DNA of 64,000 nucleotides, from positions 124,001 through 188,000 of the forward strand of contig JAXLYI010000009.1 in assembly GCA_046351555.1 (NCBI GenBank). Direction: 5' to 3'. Origin of the DNA: CAISKJ01 sp046351555. GTDB lineage: Bacteria > Myxococcota_A > Polyangia > Polyangiales > Ga0077539. Of the stretch, positions 31,967 through 43,174 are shown piece by piece. Each line of letters opens with the position of its first letter. The stretch's first letter is position 1. A program made the position numbers and the translations under genes. Under the pieces are notes generated by a model. That model had not been told where the DNA came from. It saw only the letters and a list, made by a program, of their open reading frames with translations, and ran no database searches.

Positions 31967-33565
31967 ATGGCTCCCCCGAAGGCCCCCCGCCCCGCGCCGC
32001 CCGCCACGCCACCGCCCGCGAAGCCCTCGTCCCGCGGCGGCGCGTCGGTCGCGTGGGCCGTGGTGAAGGTGCTCGTCGGCCTCGCCTGCTACGCGCTCGC
32101 CTGCGCGCTCGCCTTCGTCGTGATGGAGCACGCGCTCTCCACCGTCGCCGCGGCGCTGATCGTGGCGGTGGGGGCGCTGCTCGTGCCGCTCGCGCTGACG
32201 CAACTGCTGGTGCCCGCGCTGCGGAGGCTAGACCCGGAGACGGGGTTCTTCTCGACCTTCGTGGGGCTGTCGGGGCTGTGCGCGGTGGTGACGCTGGTGG
32301 CGCTCCCGCTCACGGCGCGCGGGCCCGTGTCGCGCGCGCTCGGCGACCTCGCGCAGCGCCATCCGCAGGCGGGCGCGGTCCCGCTGGGGGCGGCGCGGGC
32401 GGCGTCGCGGCTGCTGGCGGAGCCCGCGAGCGACGCGGGCGTGAGCGACGGCGGGGTGCGCGACGCGGGCGTTCGTGACGCGGGCGCTGCGCGCGACGCG
32501 GCGGTGGATGCGCAGGCAGACGTGGCCGATGGTTCGGTGGCGAACGATGCCACCGATGCGGCCGATGGTTCGGATGCGAACGACGGGGCCGACGCGGCGG
32601 ATGGCGACGATGGCGAGGCCGCGGTTACGGTCGACGACGCGGCCGCCCCCGACGCGGCGGGGGCTTCCGGGGCGCTGGAGGCGTTCGTCGAGGTGGCGGT
32701 GTGCCCGGACAGCTTCCCGCTCAGCGTGCACGCGGCCGACCTGGAGGGCGACGCGCGCGACGAGGTGGTCGTTCGGTGCTGGAAGAGCCTGCACGTCTAC
32801 GCGCTCTCCGAGGGCCGCCTGCACGAGCGCGTCCGCTACGTGAGCGAGGCGCCCCCGCCGCTCGAAGCCGCCCTCGGCACGCCCGCCCTCTTCGACATGA
32901 ACGGCGACCGCCGCGGCGACGTGGTCCTCTGCGAGCACTACACCAGCGGCCGAGGCGGCGGGCGCGGCGGGGTGACGTGGCTCCTGCCCAACCTCGGCGA
33001 CGGCCGCTGGGGCGCGCTCACCCCGCTCGACCGGACCGACGGCTGCGGCGCGGCCGCGGTGGGCGACGTCACCGGCGACGGGCGCCCCGAGCTCCTCCTC
33101 GCGACCATCGGCAACCCCTACGCGCCGTCGCCGAACGGGCGGATCGCGTGGTTCGCGCAGGCGGGCCGCGCGTGGCAGCGGCGCGGCGGCCTCCCGGTGC
33201 TCACGTGGCCCCAGGCCATCGAGCTCGCCGACCTGAACCACGACACCATCCTCGACGTCGTGGTGCGCCACCACTGGAGCGGCGTGGACGCGGTCGCCGT
33301 CTTCGCGGGCTCGCGCGGGGGATTGCGCGCCGTGGACGCCGGCCTCGCGCCGCCCCCCGAGGCCGACCCGAAGGTCGCGACCGCGCGCTTCGACGACGAC
33401 GCGACGCCCGACGCCGCGGGCTTCGAGGGCCAGCGCCTCGTGCTGCGGCGGAGCGCGCCGGTCGACGAGGTGATCCGCGAGGCGCAGGAGGCCGCGGCGC
33501 CGCTGGTCCCGCCGATCGCGAGGTCCGACGCGGGCGCGGACGACGACGAGGACGAGGGCGGGTGA
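31967..33565 (+). CDS. Membrane-anchored FG-GAP/VCBS-repeat protein
   Basis: 532 aa. After a Pro/Ala-rich N-terminus come three hydrophobic helices (about 28-53, 60-82 and 94-116). A long low-complexity linker of Asp/Ala/Gly (DAGVSDGGVRDAG; about 150-225) leads to a propeller-like domain with LFDMNGDRRGDVV, VGDVTGDGRPELL and LADLNHDTILDVV, each an Asp-rich calcium-binding FG-GAP loop. The propeller is probably outside the inner membrane. Its stop overlaps the start of the WD40-like gene by 4 bp, so the two are likely made together. Confidence 0.8.
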   Translation: MAPPKAPRPAPPATPPPAKPSSRGGASVAWAVVKVLVGLACYALACALAFVVMEHALSTVAAALIVAVGALLVPLALTQLLVPALRRLDPETGFFSTFVGLSGLCAVVTLVALPLTARGPVSRALGDLAQRHPQAGAVPLGAARAASRLLAEPASDAGVSDGGVRDAGVRDAGAARDAAVDAQADVADGSVANDATDAADGSDANDGADAADGDDGEAAVTVDDAAAPDAAGASGALEAFVEVAVCPDSFPLSVHAADLEGDARDEVVVRCWKSLHVYALSEGRLHERVRYVSEAPPPLEAALGTPALFDMNGDRRGDVVLCEHYTSGRGGGRGGVTWLLPNLGDGRWGALTPLDRTDGCGAAAVGDVTGDGRPELLLATIGNPYAPSPNGRIAWFAQAGRAWQRRGGLPVLTWPQAIELADLNHDTILDVVVRHHWSGVDAVAVFAGSRGGLRAVDAGLAPPPEADPKVATARFDDDATPDAAGFEGQRLVLRRSAPVDEVIREAQEAAAPLVPPIARSDAGADDDEDEGG

Positions 33566-35415
33566 CCGTCGCGCCGCTCGCGCCGCGGCTGCTGGCCGAC
33601 GGATCGTCCGCAGGAAGACCGCCCCGGCGCCCCCATGTGATGTGGTTCGCGCCCGACGGCGAGGCTGCGTACTGGGTGTCGGCGAGCGAGCGGGAGGGGC
33701 TCTCGGTGTGGCGCCTCGACCTCGACACCGGCGAGAGTTCGCTCCTCGTTGAGCGCGCCGTCGACACGCCTGTGGCGGTGGCCCGTGACGTCGGCCGTGT
33801 CTTCTGGAGCGAGGACCGGGGCGCGACGCTGCGCTGGTTCGACGTCGCGACGGGCGGGGGCGGTTCGCGGCCCTGCGCGCCCGCCGGGGGCGTGACGGCG
33901 TGCTCGGACGACGGTGCCCACGTCGCGCGGTGCCCGGGCTCCTTCGAGCGTTGGGACATGCTCGGGTCGCGCGAGCGTGAGGTCGTCGTCGAGCGCACCA
34001 AGGACGGCGCCGCGGTCGCGCGCTTCGGGCCGGGTACGGAGGCCGTGGCGTTCGCAGGGCAGGGCGCGGCGGCGCTCGTGATCTTCCATGAGGCCACGCC
34101 CCGCCGACTCTGCCTGCGCACGGGGGAGTCCGTCGCGCTCGCCGCGCCCACGGGCGGAGCCTTCCACCCGATGGCCGAGCGTGGCGGCGCACGCGTGCTG
34201 GCGTCGACGCCGGGGGAGCCCGGCACCCTCTACGATCTCCACACGGGCGAGGCCTCGACGCTCCCCACGATCGCGGGCGACGGGCGGCCGCTCGACTTCG
34301 TCGCGGGCTCCCTGGCCTACCTGGGCGTGCACGCGGGGAAGGCGTCGCTCCTCGTCCGCGCGCTGGATTCCGGGGAGGTTCGCGTCGTCACCCGCTCAGC
34401 GGGCTGCCGGGCCGCGCTCTCTCCCGACGCGGGCCGCGCGCTCGTCCACGAGGCCGGGCCGCTGGCCTGCTTCGACCTCGCGAACGCGACCTCGCGCACC
34501 TGGCACCAGGGCCACGACGCCACGGTGGTCGACGTCGCCTGGACGCCCGACGGAGCGCTCCTCGCATCCCTCGGCGCCGACGGCGCGGTGAGGGTGTGGG
34601 AGGTCGCGCCGCCCGCGCTGCGTTGGACGCTGGAGACGGGCGTCACCGACGCGAAGGCGCGCTGCGCGTTCACCCCCGACGGGCGCGGCCTCTACGCGGT
34701 GGGCGCGTCGGGCCTTGTGGCGTGGGACGTTTCGACCGGCGTGGAGACGGCACGGGCCCCGAGCCTGCGCGACGCGGACGCGGGCCTCACCGTCTCCGAC
34801 GACGGCCGGCTCCTCCTGGTCTCGAGCGCGCGGCGCGGAGACCGGATCGTCGACATCACGGCCGGCGTCCGCGTGGTGGGGGCGACGCGAGCGCCCGACC
34901 GCCGCCGCGCGTTCGTGCACCACAGGCCGACGCAGTGGCCGGCCGCCTTCGTCGACGCGACGACGGTCCAGGTGCTCCGGTGCGAGCGGGTGCCCGACTT
35001 CGCGCAGACGGGCACCCGGTGGCATCGCTCGCGCTTCTCGCTGCGCGGCCGGCTCCGCGACGCCGTCGACCTCCCGGCGCTCGATCACGTCCCGATCACG
35101 CTGGTGGAGGGGGACTCCTCACGGGCGCTGATCGCGCGCGACGGGGCCACCGTGATCGTCCACCTCGACGCCCCCGACGCGCCCGAGAGACCGCTCGGAC
35201 CGAGCCTCGGCCCCGTCGCCCACGCGACCCCGACGGCCTACGTGAGCCGCGAGGGCGAGGCGCTGGTGGTCCGCTCGATGGTGGACGGCGTGGCGCGGGC
35301 CCGCGTCGACACGCGGCGTCGGCGGTCGCTCGCGCGGCTCTCGCCGGACGGCGCGCGGCTCGCGGTGGCGTGGGCCGACGGTGCGGTGGAGGCCTTCGAC
35401 GTGCGCGGCGGGTGA
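33562..35415 (+). CDS. WD40-like beta-propeller protein
   Basis: 617 aa from GTG 33562, overlapping the previous stop (GTGA). No signal peptide or transmembrane helix. Many short repeats of the form LSPDGxxLAVAWADGAV occur throughout. The clearest WD40 unit is GHDATVVDVAWTPDGALLAS followed by DGAVRVWEV (around residue 315-350). A one- or two-propeller scaffold is expected. The tight link with the FG-GAP membrane gene suggests a cytosolic partner. Convergent with the methyltransferase gene 3 bp away. Confidence 0.8.
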   Translation: MTVAPLAPRLLADGSSAGRPPRRPHVMWFAPDGEAAYWVSASEREGLSVWRLDLDTGESSLLVERAVDTPVAVARDVGRVFWSEDRGATLRWFDVATGGGGSRPCAPAGGVTACSDDGAHVARCPGSFERWDMLGSREREVVVERTKDGAAVARFGPGTEAVAFAGQGAAALVIFHEATPRRLCLRTGESVALAAPTGGAFHPMAERGGARVLASTPGEPGTLYDLHTGEASTLPTIAGDGRPLDFVAGSLAYLGVHAGKASLLVRALDSGEVRVVTRSAGCRAALSPDAGRALVHEAGPLACFDLANATSRTWHQGHDATVVDVAWTPDGALLASLGADGAVRVWEVAPPALRWTLETGVTDAKARCAFTPDGRGLYAVGASGLVAWDVSTGVETARAPSLRDADAGLTVSDDGRLLLVSSARRGDRIVDITAGVRVVGATRAPDRRRAFVHHRPTQWPAAFVDATTVQVLRCERVPDFAQTGTRWHRSRFSLRGRLRDAVDLPALDHVPITLVEGDSSRALIARDGATVIVHLDAPDAPERPLGPSLGPVAHATPTAYVSREGEALVVRSMVDGVARARVDTRRRRSLARLSPDGARLAVAWADGAVEAFDVRGG

Positions 35416-35418
35416 CCG

Positions 35419-36186
35419 TCAGCCCATGCCGGGCATGACGCGGGACTTCGCGCGGGCGAGGGCCTGCGAGGCCCAGTACGGGAGGCGCTTCACCAGGGCC
35501 TTGCGGGCGCGGTAGGTGAGCGGCGACACGTCGACGATGGGCGCGCCTTCGGGCACGCGGAAGAGCCTCACGTAGTCGGGCACGTTCGCCGCCGCGGACT
35601 CGGTGAGGTAGAGGAAGAGGTTGTGGCGGTACCACGGCGAGACGGCCGGGTCGTCGCGCACGAGCGGGCGGAGGCAGTCGAAGAGCGCGTAGCCGCGGGC
35701 GGCGAAGAGGTCGCGCCAGTACTCGTAGGGCTGCTCGTTGATGTGGTGCTCGCCGCCCTGCCCCGGCGGCGCGGCGGAGAAGAGCACCGCGTCGGCGTGG
35801 CGCGTGAGGTCGGCAACGAAGCCCGCCGCGCGCGAGGCCGGCAGGTGCTCGGCCACCTCGAGGCTCTGCGCGAGGTCGAAGCGGCGGCCGAGGTCGAAGG
35901 GGGTCGAGAGGTCGTGGGCGTGGAAGTTCGCCGGGTCGATGAGCATCCGGGCGCGATCGACGTAGTCGCCGTCGACGCCCTGCACCGCCGCGCCACCGTC
36001 GCGCCACACGCTCAGCCACACGCCCTGCGCGCAGCCGACGTCGAGCACGCTCGCCACCGGGAAGATCCGCTTGATCGCGTCGGACACGCGCCGCGCCGAC
36101 GCCAGCGACCCCTGCGTCGCGTGGTCGAAGAAGGCCGCGTCGTACTTGTAGGAACCCGTCTCTTGCACGGTCACCGCTCCGTCCAC
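35419..36186 (-). CDS. Class I SAM-dependent methyltransferase
   Basis: 255 aa. Motif I is VASVLDVGCAQGVWLSVW; DLAQSLEVAEHLP is the post-motif region of the UbiE/Methyltransf_23 type. The C-terminal 90 residues (YWRDLFAARGYALFDCLRP and VSPWYRHNLFLYL) resemble enzymes found in glycan or nucleotide-sugar clusters. Substrate unknown. An in-frame GTG a few codons in is an alternative start. Confidence 0.85.
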   Translation of the reverse strand: MDGAVTVQETGSYKYDAAFFDHATQGSLASARRVSDAIKRIFPVASVLDVGCAQGVWLSVWRDGGAAVQGVDGDYVDRARMLIDPANFHAHDLSTPFDLGRRFDLAQSLEVAEHLPASRAAGFVADLTRHADAVLFSAAPPGQGGEHHINEQPYEYWRDLFAARGYALFDCLRPLVRDDPAVSPWYRHNLFLYLTESAAANVPDYVRLFRVPEGAPIVDVSPLTYRARKALVKRLPYWASQALARAKSRVMPGMG

Positions 36187-36530
36187 CGCCGCGCCGAGGG
36201 GGGCGCCGTGGGGGGCCGTTTACATCACGTCCCCGCCCCGGCCACAACGAGGCGTCGCGCCCTACCAATCGGAAGGTGTCCCCCGCCTTCCCCGTTGGAG
36301 GCCGTCGCGACCGTGCTTCCGCGCCGAAAGCCCGCATTCGTGGGAGACCCGCGCACCCACACCACCCCACCCGCGCCGGCGATTGGTGGACAGTCTACCT
36401 ACCAACTGGTCACACTCATGATCACTTCGGTGGATAGCCCCGGGAGGGAAAGCTCCCACGCTTCGGGAGATTCCCTACCGATCGGTCAGACGCCCGTCGG
36501 CATCGGGCGTGCAATCACTCCGGGAGAGCC
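36187..36530. other. 344-bp gap with the promoter of the exported protease cluster
   Basis: This gap separates the divergent methyltransferase and the 36.5-41.4 kb cluster and is visibly less GC-rich than coding DNA, especially 36370-36500. It holds ACCAATCGG (36264 region) and a related CCGATCGGT near 36480, but no clear -35/-10 pair. No gene is visible. Confidence 0.45.
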
Positions 36531-37520
36531 ATGGGAGCCACCGGGACCACCCCCCGGGAGCGTCGGGACGCGTCCCGTCGACTCCCCGCGACGTCGCTTT
36601 GCCTCGCGGCGGCGCTGTCCGCCTGCGCCGCGGACCCGTACGACGACACGCTGCCGGCGGACGGCGGTGCGACCGCGGACGCGCGAACCCCGTCTCCGTC
36701 GCCGTCTCCGTCTCCGGGCACGACGGCCGCGGTGGTGATCGAGCCCCCGACGGCCCCGACGAGCTGCGGGGTGGGCGAGTACTTCATGGGCCGCGTGCGG
36801 GGCCAGCTCCTCGACTTCAACGGGCGGCCGGTGGCCAACGGCAACGTGACGGTGTGCGGCTCGGTGTGCATCCCCGCGGTGACGGGGGCCGACGGGCGCT
36901 TCGAGGTCCGCATCGACCGGTGCTTCACGGGGACCACCGAGTACGCGCACGGCGCCGCGCTGAGCTTCGACGGCCTCGGGCGGCAGACCGACCTCTACTT
37001 CGATTTCAACGCCGCCAACGAGCCGCGGATGGGCGTCGTCCGCATCGAGCGGCCGCTCTACGTCGGGTCGTTCGAGGGCCAGGGGTACGCCCCCGCGCCG
37101 ATGAGCGGCACGGCCCCGATGAACCTCGTCGACGGCCTCGGCTTCTCGCTCCGCGTCCAGCCGAACACCATCGAGTACCCCGTGACGGCCCCCGAGGAGG
37201 CCGTGCGGGCGATGCGCGTTCCGCCGTCGAAGCTGCCGCCCTACGCGGGGCGCGCGCCGGCGGTGATGTACGCGATCCACCCCGCCGACGCGGTGCTCTC
37301 GGCGCCCGCGGCGGTCACCTTCCCCAACGTGTCGGGCCTGCGCCCGGGGGCCCTCGTCGACATCGTGGCCGTCGGCAACCACGCGAGCCTCGGGCGCCCC
37401 GCCGTCGGCGTGCTCGACCGCGTGGGCTTCGGCCGCGTGTCGGCGGACGGGCGCACGATCTCCGCCGACGGCGGGATCCGCTTCTTCGGCCTCGTCGGCT
37501 ACCGGGTGATGTCGCCATGA
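36531..37520 (+). CDS. Lipoprotein, first gene of the exported protease cluster
   Basis: 329 aa with a GGGAGAG ribosome site. Lipobox LSAC (Cys32) follows an unusually long Arg-rich lead. After a Ser-Pro linker, residues 85-160 (GRVRGQLLDFNGRPVANGNVTVCG) look like a carboxypeptidase-regulatory-like or transthyretin-like beta sandwich. The rest is unrecognised. Its stop overlaps the start of the next gene by 4 bp (ATGA). Confidence 0.78.
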   Translation: MGATGTTPRERRDASRRLPATSLCLAAALSACAADPYDDTLPADGGATADARTPSPSPSPSPGTTAAVVIEPPTAPTSCGVGEYFMGRVRGQLLDFNGRPVANGNVTVCGSVCIPAVTGADGRFEVRIDRCFTGTTEYAHGAALSFDGLGRQTDLYFDFNAANEPRMGVVRIERPLYVGSFEGQGYAPAPMSGTAPMNLVDGLGFSLRVQPNTIEYPVTAPEEAVRAMRVPPSKLPPYAGRAPAVMYAIHPADAVLSAPAAVTFPNVSGLRPGALVDIVAVGNHASLGRPAVGVLDRVGFGRVSADGRTISADGGIRFFGLVGYRVMSP

Positions 37521-39139
37521 ACGCTCGCCGCGCCCTCGCGCTCACGTACACCGCGCTCCTCGCCTCGTGCGGCACGCCGCAGCCCGAGGAGCCCTTCTAC
37601 GACGACCCCTTCACCCGCCCGCCGACGGGCGCGCCGCCGGAGCCCGCGCCCGGCAACACGACCCCCGCCGACCCGCCGCTGCCGCCGCCGATGTGGCGCG
37701 TCGAGGGTGTTGATGGCGGTGTCGATGCGACCGCGCGGCCTGACGCGTCGGCCTCGCCCGACGTCGCCACGCCCCGCGACACTGCGGCACCGCCGCCCCC
37801 TCCCCCGCCACCGCCTCCCCCGCCTCCTCCTCCGCCGCCCGCCGCCGAGCCCTGCGGCCGCTACGCCGGGTGGAACATCTGGAGCTGCATCGACGCCAGC
37901 ACGCGCGTCCGCTGCATCGCCAACGCGCTCCAGCGGGAGACCTGCGCCAACGGTTGTGTGGGCCAGCCCGTCGGCGTCGACGACTACTGCCGCCCGTCGG
38001 GCACCGCCGAGCCCTGCGGCCGCTACGCCGGGTGGAACGTCTGGAGCTGCATCGACAGCCGCACGCGCGTCCGCTGCATCGGCGGCGCGCTCCAGCGGGA
38101 CACCTGCGCGACGAGCTGCGTCGTCCAGCCCGTCGGCGTCGACGACTACTGCGCCACGCCCGGCGCGCCGCCGGCCGACTCGTGCTCGAGCGCCACCACC
38201 TGCGGGGTCTGCACCTCGCAGAACAACTGCGGCTTCTGCCGGAGCCTCGGCCGCTGCTACCTCGGCACGCAGGACGGCCCCGTCAACCGCGCCTGCGGCT
38301 ACGCCGACTGGTCGTGGCTCCCGTCGGACTGCTCGGGCACGCCCGCGCCGCCGCCTGCCGACGCCTGCGCCGCGGCCACCACCTGCGGCACCTGCACGCC
38401 GCGCTCGGGCTGCGGCTTCTGCCGCTCGACCAACCGCTGCCAGTCGGGCAACTCGGTCGGCCCGACGCTCAACGACTGCCCCGCCGGCCAGTGGGTCTGG
38501 AACGCCGAGAACTGCGCCGGCACCACGCCGCCCGCACCTCCTCCTCCTCCTCCGCCGCCTCCACCGCCGCCTCCACCGCCCCCTCCTCCTCCTCCTCCTC
38601 CGCCGCCCGCTTCGGACGCCGGGGTGACGATGCCCCCCGCGCCGACGTGCATCGCGACGACGCCGACGTCGGGCTTCTGCACGTCGCCGGGCTCGTGCAA
38701 CCTCACCGCGCCGCGCACGACGGCCTGCGACACGCGGGCGCCGTACGACTTCTACGGGGCGGAGTACTGCAACGCGCGGGCGACGCTGATCATCGTCGGC
38801 GCGGGCTGGTGCGGCGCGTGCCAGGAGGAGGCGCCGCAGGTGGAGCAGCAGATCACGCGGCCCTACGCCTCGCGCGGCCTGCGCGTCGTGACGATGCTCA
38901 CCGAGAACTCCGACCGCAGCCCCGCCACGGTGGACTTCGCCCTGCGCTGGCAGTCGCGCTTCGGGCTCACGTCGCGAATGGTGGTCGACCCGGGCGAGAC
39001 GATCATGCGCTTGGTGCGGCTCAACGCCTTCCCCTTCGTGGTCCTCGTCGACAAGCGCGGCCGCATCCGCATGGCCGAGGCCGCCCCCCACCTCACTCGC
39101 GTCCGCTCGATGGTGGACGCGCTGATCGCCGAACCCTGA
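37517..39139 (+). CDS. Cys-rich lipoprotein with C-terminal thioredoxin-like domain
   Basis: 540 aa, lipobox LASC (Cys18). A 17-residue Pro run is followed by two 50-residue repeats sharing CGRYAGWNxWSCID and GVDDYC, then two PSI-like units (CGVCTSQNNCGFCRS and CGTCTPRSGCGFCRS), then a Pro run of over 20. The C-terminal domain (about 400-540) has a thioredoxin/AhpC fold with GAGWCGACQEEAP (Cys432 and Cys435, a redox CxxC). It probably acts as an envelope-anchored disulfide enzyme held away from the membrane by polyproline. It overlaps the lipoprotein gene before it and precedes the protease gene by 28 bp, whose repeats and other Cys-rich envelope proteins are plausible substrates. Confidence 0.85.
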   Translation: MNARRALALTYTALLASCGTPQPEEPFYDDPFTRPPTGAPPEPAPGNTTPADPPLPPPMWRVEGVDGGVDATARPDASASPDVATPRDTAAPPPPPPPPPPPPPPPPPAAEPCGRYAGWNIWSCIDASTRVRCIANALQRETCANGCVGQPVGVDDYCRPSGTAEPCGRYAGWNVWSCIDSRTRVRCIGGALQRDTCATSCVVQPVGVDDYCATPGAPPADSCSSATTCGVCTSQNNCGFCRSLGRCYLGTQDGPVNRACGYADWSWLPSDCSGTPAPPPADACAAATTCGTCTPRSGCGFCRSTNRCQSGNSVGPTLNDCPAGQWVWNAENCAGTTPPAPPPPPPPPPPPPPPPPPPPPPPPPASDAGVTMPPAPTCIATTPTSGFCTSPGSCNLTAPRTTACDTRAPYDFYGAEYCNARATLIIVGAGWCGACQEEAPQVEQQITRPYASRGLRVVTMLTENSDRSPATVDFALRWQSRFGLTSRMVVDPGETIMRLVRLNAFPFVVLVDKRGRIRMAEAAPHLTRVRSMVDALIAEP

Positions 39140-39167
39140 ACCGCCCCCGCTGGAGCGACACCGACCC

Positions 39168-41387
<2,220 letters not shown>

Positions 41388-41473
41388 GCCCCGTGCGGGC
41401 GGGCGCGGGCCATCAGCGGCTCGCGCCCGGCTCGCGCTTCGGCGCCAGAGGGGCCCCGGTCACATCCCCGCGG

Positions 41474-41809
41474 TCACGCCGCCAGGACGTCCGAGTAGGG
41501 GTAGGGGCCCTCGGAGAAGAAGGCGAGGATGATGCGCGCGGGGTCGATCCCCCCCCGGACGAGCGCAGGCGCCATCCCCCGCTCGGTGCCGTCGGCCTGG
41601 ACCTACACCCTGCCGTCGATCCAGTCGATGTGGACGAGGCACCCGTGCACGCGACGGCGGTTCTCGCTGCCAACGATCATCAGCAGGAAGCGCCCCGCCG
41701 CGCGGTCGAAGACCGTCTCGGTCGCCACGTCGCCGTGGGCGTAGGGGACGGCCGCGTAGGCCGCGAGCGCCTTCTCGATCACTTCGCAGTCGGCGGTTCG
41801 GGTGTCCAT
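41474..41809 (-). pseudogene. xisI: xisI homologue with premature TAG
   Basis: Read through, this is a full-length XisI (about 111 codons) with PYAHGDVATETVFDRAAGRF and VHGCLVHIDWIDG, very like cyanobacterial fdxN-element excision controlling factor XisI. A TAG at 41603-41605 sits right after IDGRV, where homologues usually have Trp or another hydrophobic residue (IDGKIWIQ). The sequence after the stop remains XisI-like (VQADGTERGMAPALV to SDVLAA). The gene overlaps the 3' end of xisH by about 31 bp, the usual arrangement. Truncation to 68 residues probably inactivates it unless the stop is an assembly error. Confidence 0.82.
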
Positions 41810-42213
41810 CGTTCGATGACCTCGGCTTCCGTGTTGAATACCATCAATCGCAGGCGGCCGTTGGCGAGCAGCAGCGCGCCCATGGGCTCCTCGAAGACGT
41901 CGGCGTAGGCGCGGTCGCTCACCGCGAGGTAGAGCGCGCGCTCGGGCTCCACCTGCGCCAGCACGTCGTGATAGAGCGTGTACTGCCCGAGGGCCTTCTC
42001 CAGCGAGTCGATCGGCGACGGCGCGGTGAAGCTCTTGATCTCGACGGCGATGCGGACCGCGCCCTTCTCGGCGCCCACGAAGCGCTCCGCGCCGAGGTCC
42101 GCGAACACGTCCTGCTTGCGCCAGCGGAGCCGGAGCGGCTCGTGCGTGATCGTTCAACCGTCGCGCTCCAGCGTCGCCCGGACGTGCGCGTGGAGGTGGT
42201 CTCGAGCGGGCAT
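41779..42213 (-). pseudogene. xisH: xisH homologue with premature TGA
   Basis: ATG 42213 begins MPARDHLHAHVRATLERDG, then TGA (42154-42156) at the position where XisH proteins have the Trp of DGWTITH. The rest, KQDVFADLGAERF, IAVEIKSF and LEKALGQYTLYHD, is intact XisH with the family's nuclease-like E-x-K strand. A restart at GTG 42108 could yield a 109-aa piece. XisH and XisI are found as pairs in many cyanobacteria and scattered other bacteria, often as mobile accessory genes; their biochemical role is not settled. Confidence 0.82.
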
Positions 42214-42301
42214 CGGCGTGGCGCGGGAGGGTACCAGAAGCGCGCTCGCCCACGGAAGACGCTGTCCGCCGGCCCCGCCGACCACGCCCGTCGCCCGCGC
42301 C

Positions 42302-43021
42302 TCACCTGGGCGCGAGGTACCGGTTGGTCGCCATCATCCGCACGGCCCGCTGCGCGTTGATCGACGGCGTGTGGAGCACGCGCAGGTCCATCAGGTAGAC
42401 GTCGCCCGCGCGGCCCGACATCTCGACGATCCGCAGCGGCACCCCGCAGAGCGTCCTCACCTCCAGAAACGCCTCGGGTGACGAGGAGAACCCGCCGTCC
42501 CGGTGCAGGTGGTGGAGCGCCCCGTGCCCGGGCTCGACGTGGTGCAGCCGGTGCGAGCCCGCGAGCGCCAGCGTGGCGCCGCCGTGCCGCTTCACGTCGT
42601 CGATCAAGACAAAGGCCTGCACGCCCAAGACGCGGTCGTCCTTCGGCGCCTTCAGGTCGAGGTGCCAGTTCAACGCGCGCAGCGACCACTCCTGCTTGTG
42701 CGGCAGAGAGAGCAGGAGCTGCGGCTGCGCCGGGGCCAGCTTCACGCCCGCCAGCGCGTCCATCACCGCGCGGAGGTCGTCGGTGAAGAGGCCGTCGATC
42801 GCCGGCGCCCCCCGCACCATCTGCCCCAGGCGCGTCGTCTGCTGGAAGACCGGCAGGTCGCGCACCTTCGACGCGTCGACCCTGCCGTTCACCTTCAGCC
42901 TCAGGCGCTCCAGCTCCGCGGCGATCCATTCGCGCGCCGCCGCGACCTGGGGGCGCGGCACGAACCCGCGCAAAGGCATGACGCCGCGCTCGACGAACTC
43001 CCGGGCCTGTGACTCGCTCAT
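42302..43021 (-). CDS. Phytanoyl-CoA dioxygenase (PhyH) family protein
   Basis: 239 aa. The Fe(II)/2-oxoglutarate site is suggested by WHLDL (His-x-Asp), a later His in RVLHTPSIN and the Arg in NAQRAVRMM. The protein starts with a typical PhyH lead (REFVERGVMPLRGFV). The reaction would be an oxidative hydroxylation or similar; substrate unknown. It is divergent from the metzincin-motif gene. Confidence 0.82.
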   Translation of the reverse strand: MSESQAREFVERGVMPLRGFVPRPQVAAAREWIAAELERLRLKVNGRVDASKVRDLPVFQQTTRLGQMVRGAPAIDGLFTDDLRAVMDALAGVKLAPAQPQLLLSLPHKQEWSLRALNWHLDLKAPKDDRVLGVQAFVLIDDVKRHGGATLALAGSHRLHHVEPGHGALHHLHRDGGFSSSPEAFLEVRTLCGVPLRIVEMSGRAGDVYLMDLRVLHTPSINAQRAVRMMATNRYLAPR

Positions 43022-43174
43022 CGCGCGGAGCCTACGACCGACGGCGGCGGCAGGCCCGTGCGGGCGGCGGGGCGTTCGCCGGGCCCGATTTCCGCGGTCG
43101 TTACGTCGTTGCTCACATCGTTACGCCCCGGTCGCGAGGGCCACGAACGGCCCCCTCAACACCGGAGACCGACC

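Noticed and set aside
38535..38610. CCT/CCG microsatellite as a non-coding repeat
   Set aside because: It is simply the coding sequence of the polyproline linker and stays in frame.
42154..42156. Recoding of the in-frame TGA in xisH as Trp or selenocysteine
   Set aside because: Other genes in the window end at TGA normally, no SECIS-like hairpin is apparent, and xisI is broken by TAG, which such recoding would not explain.
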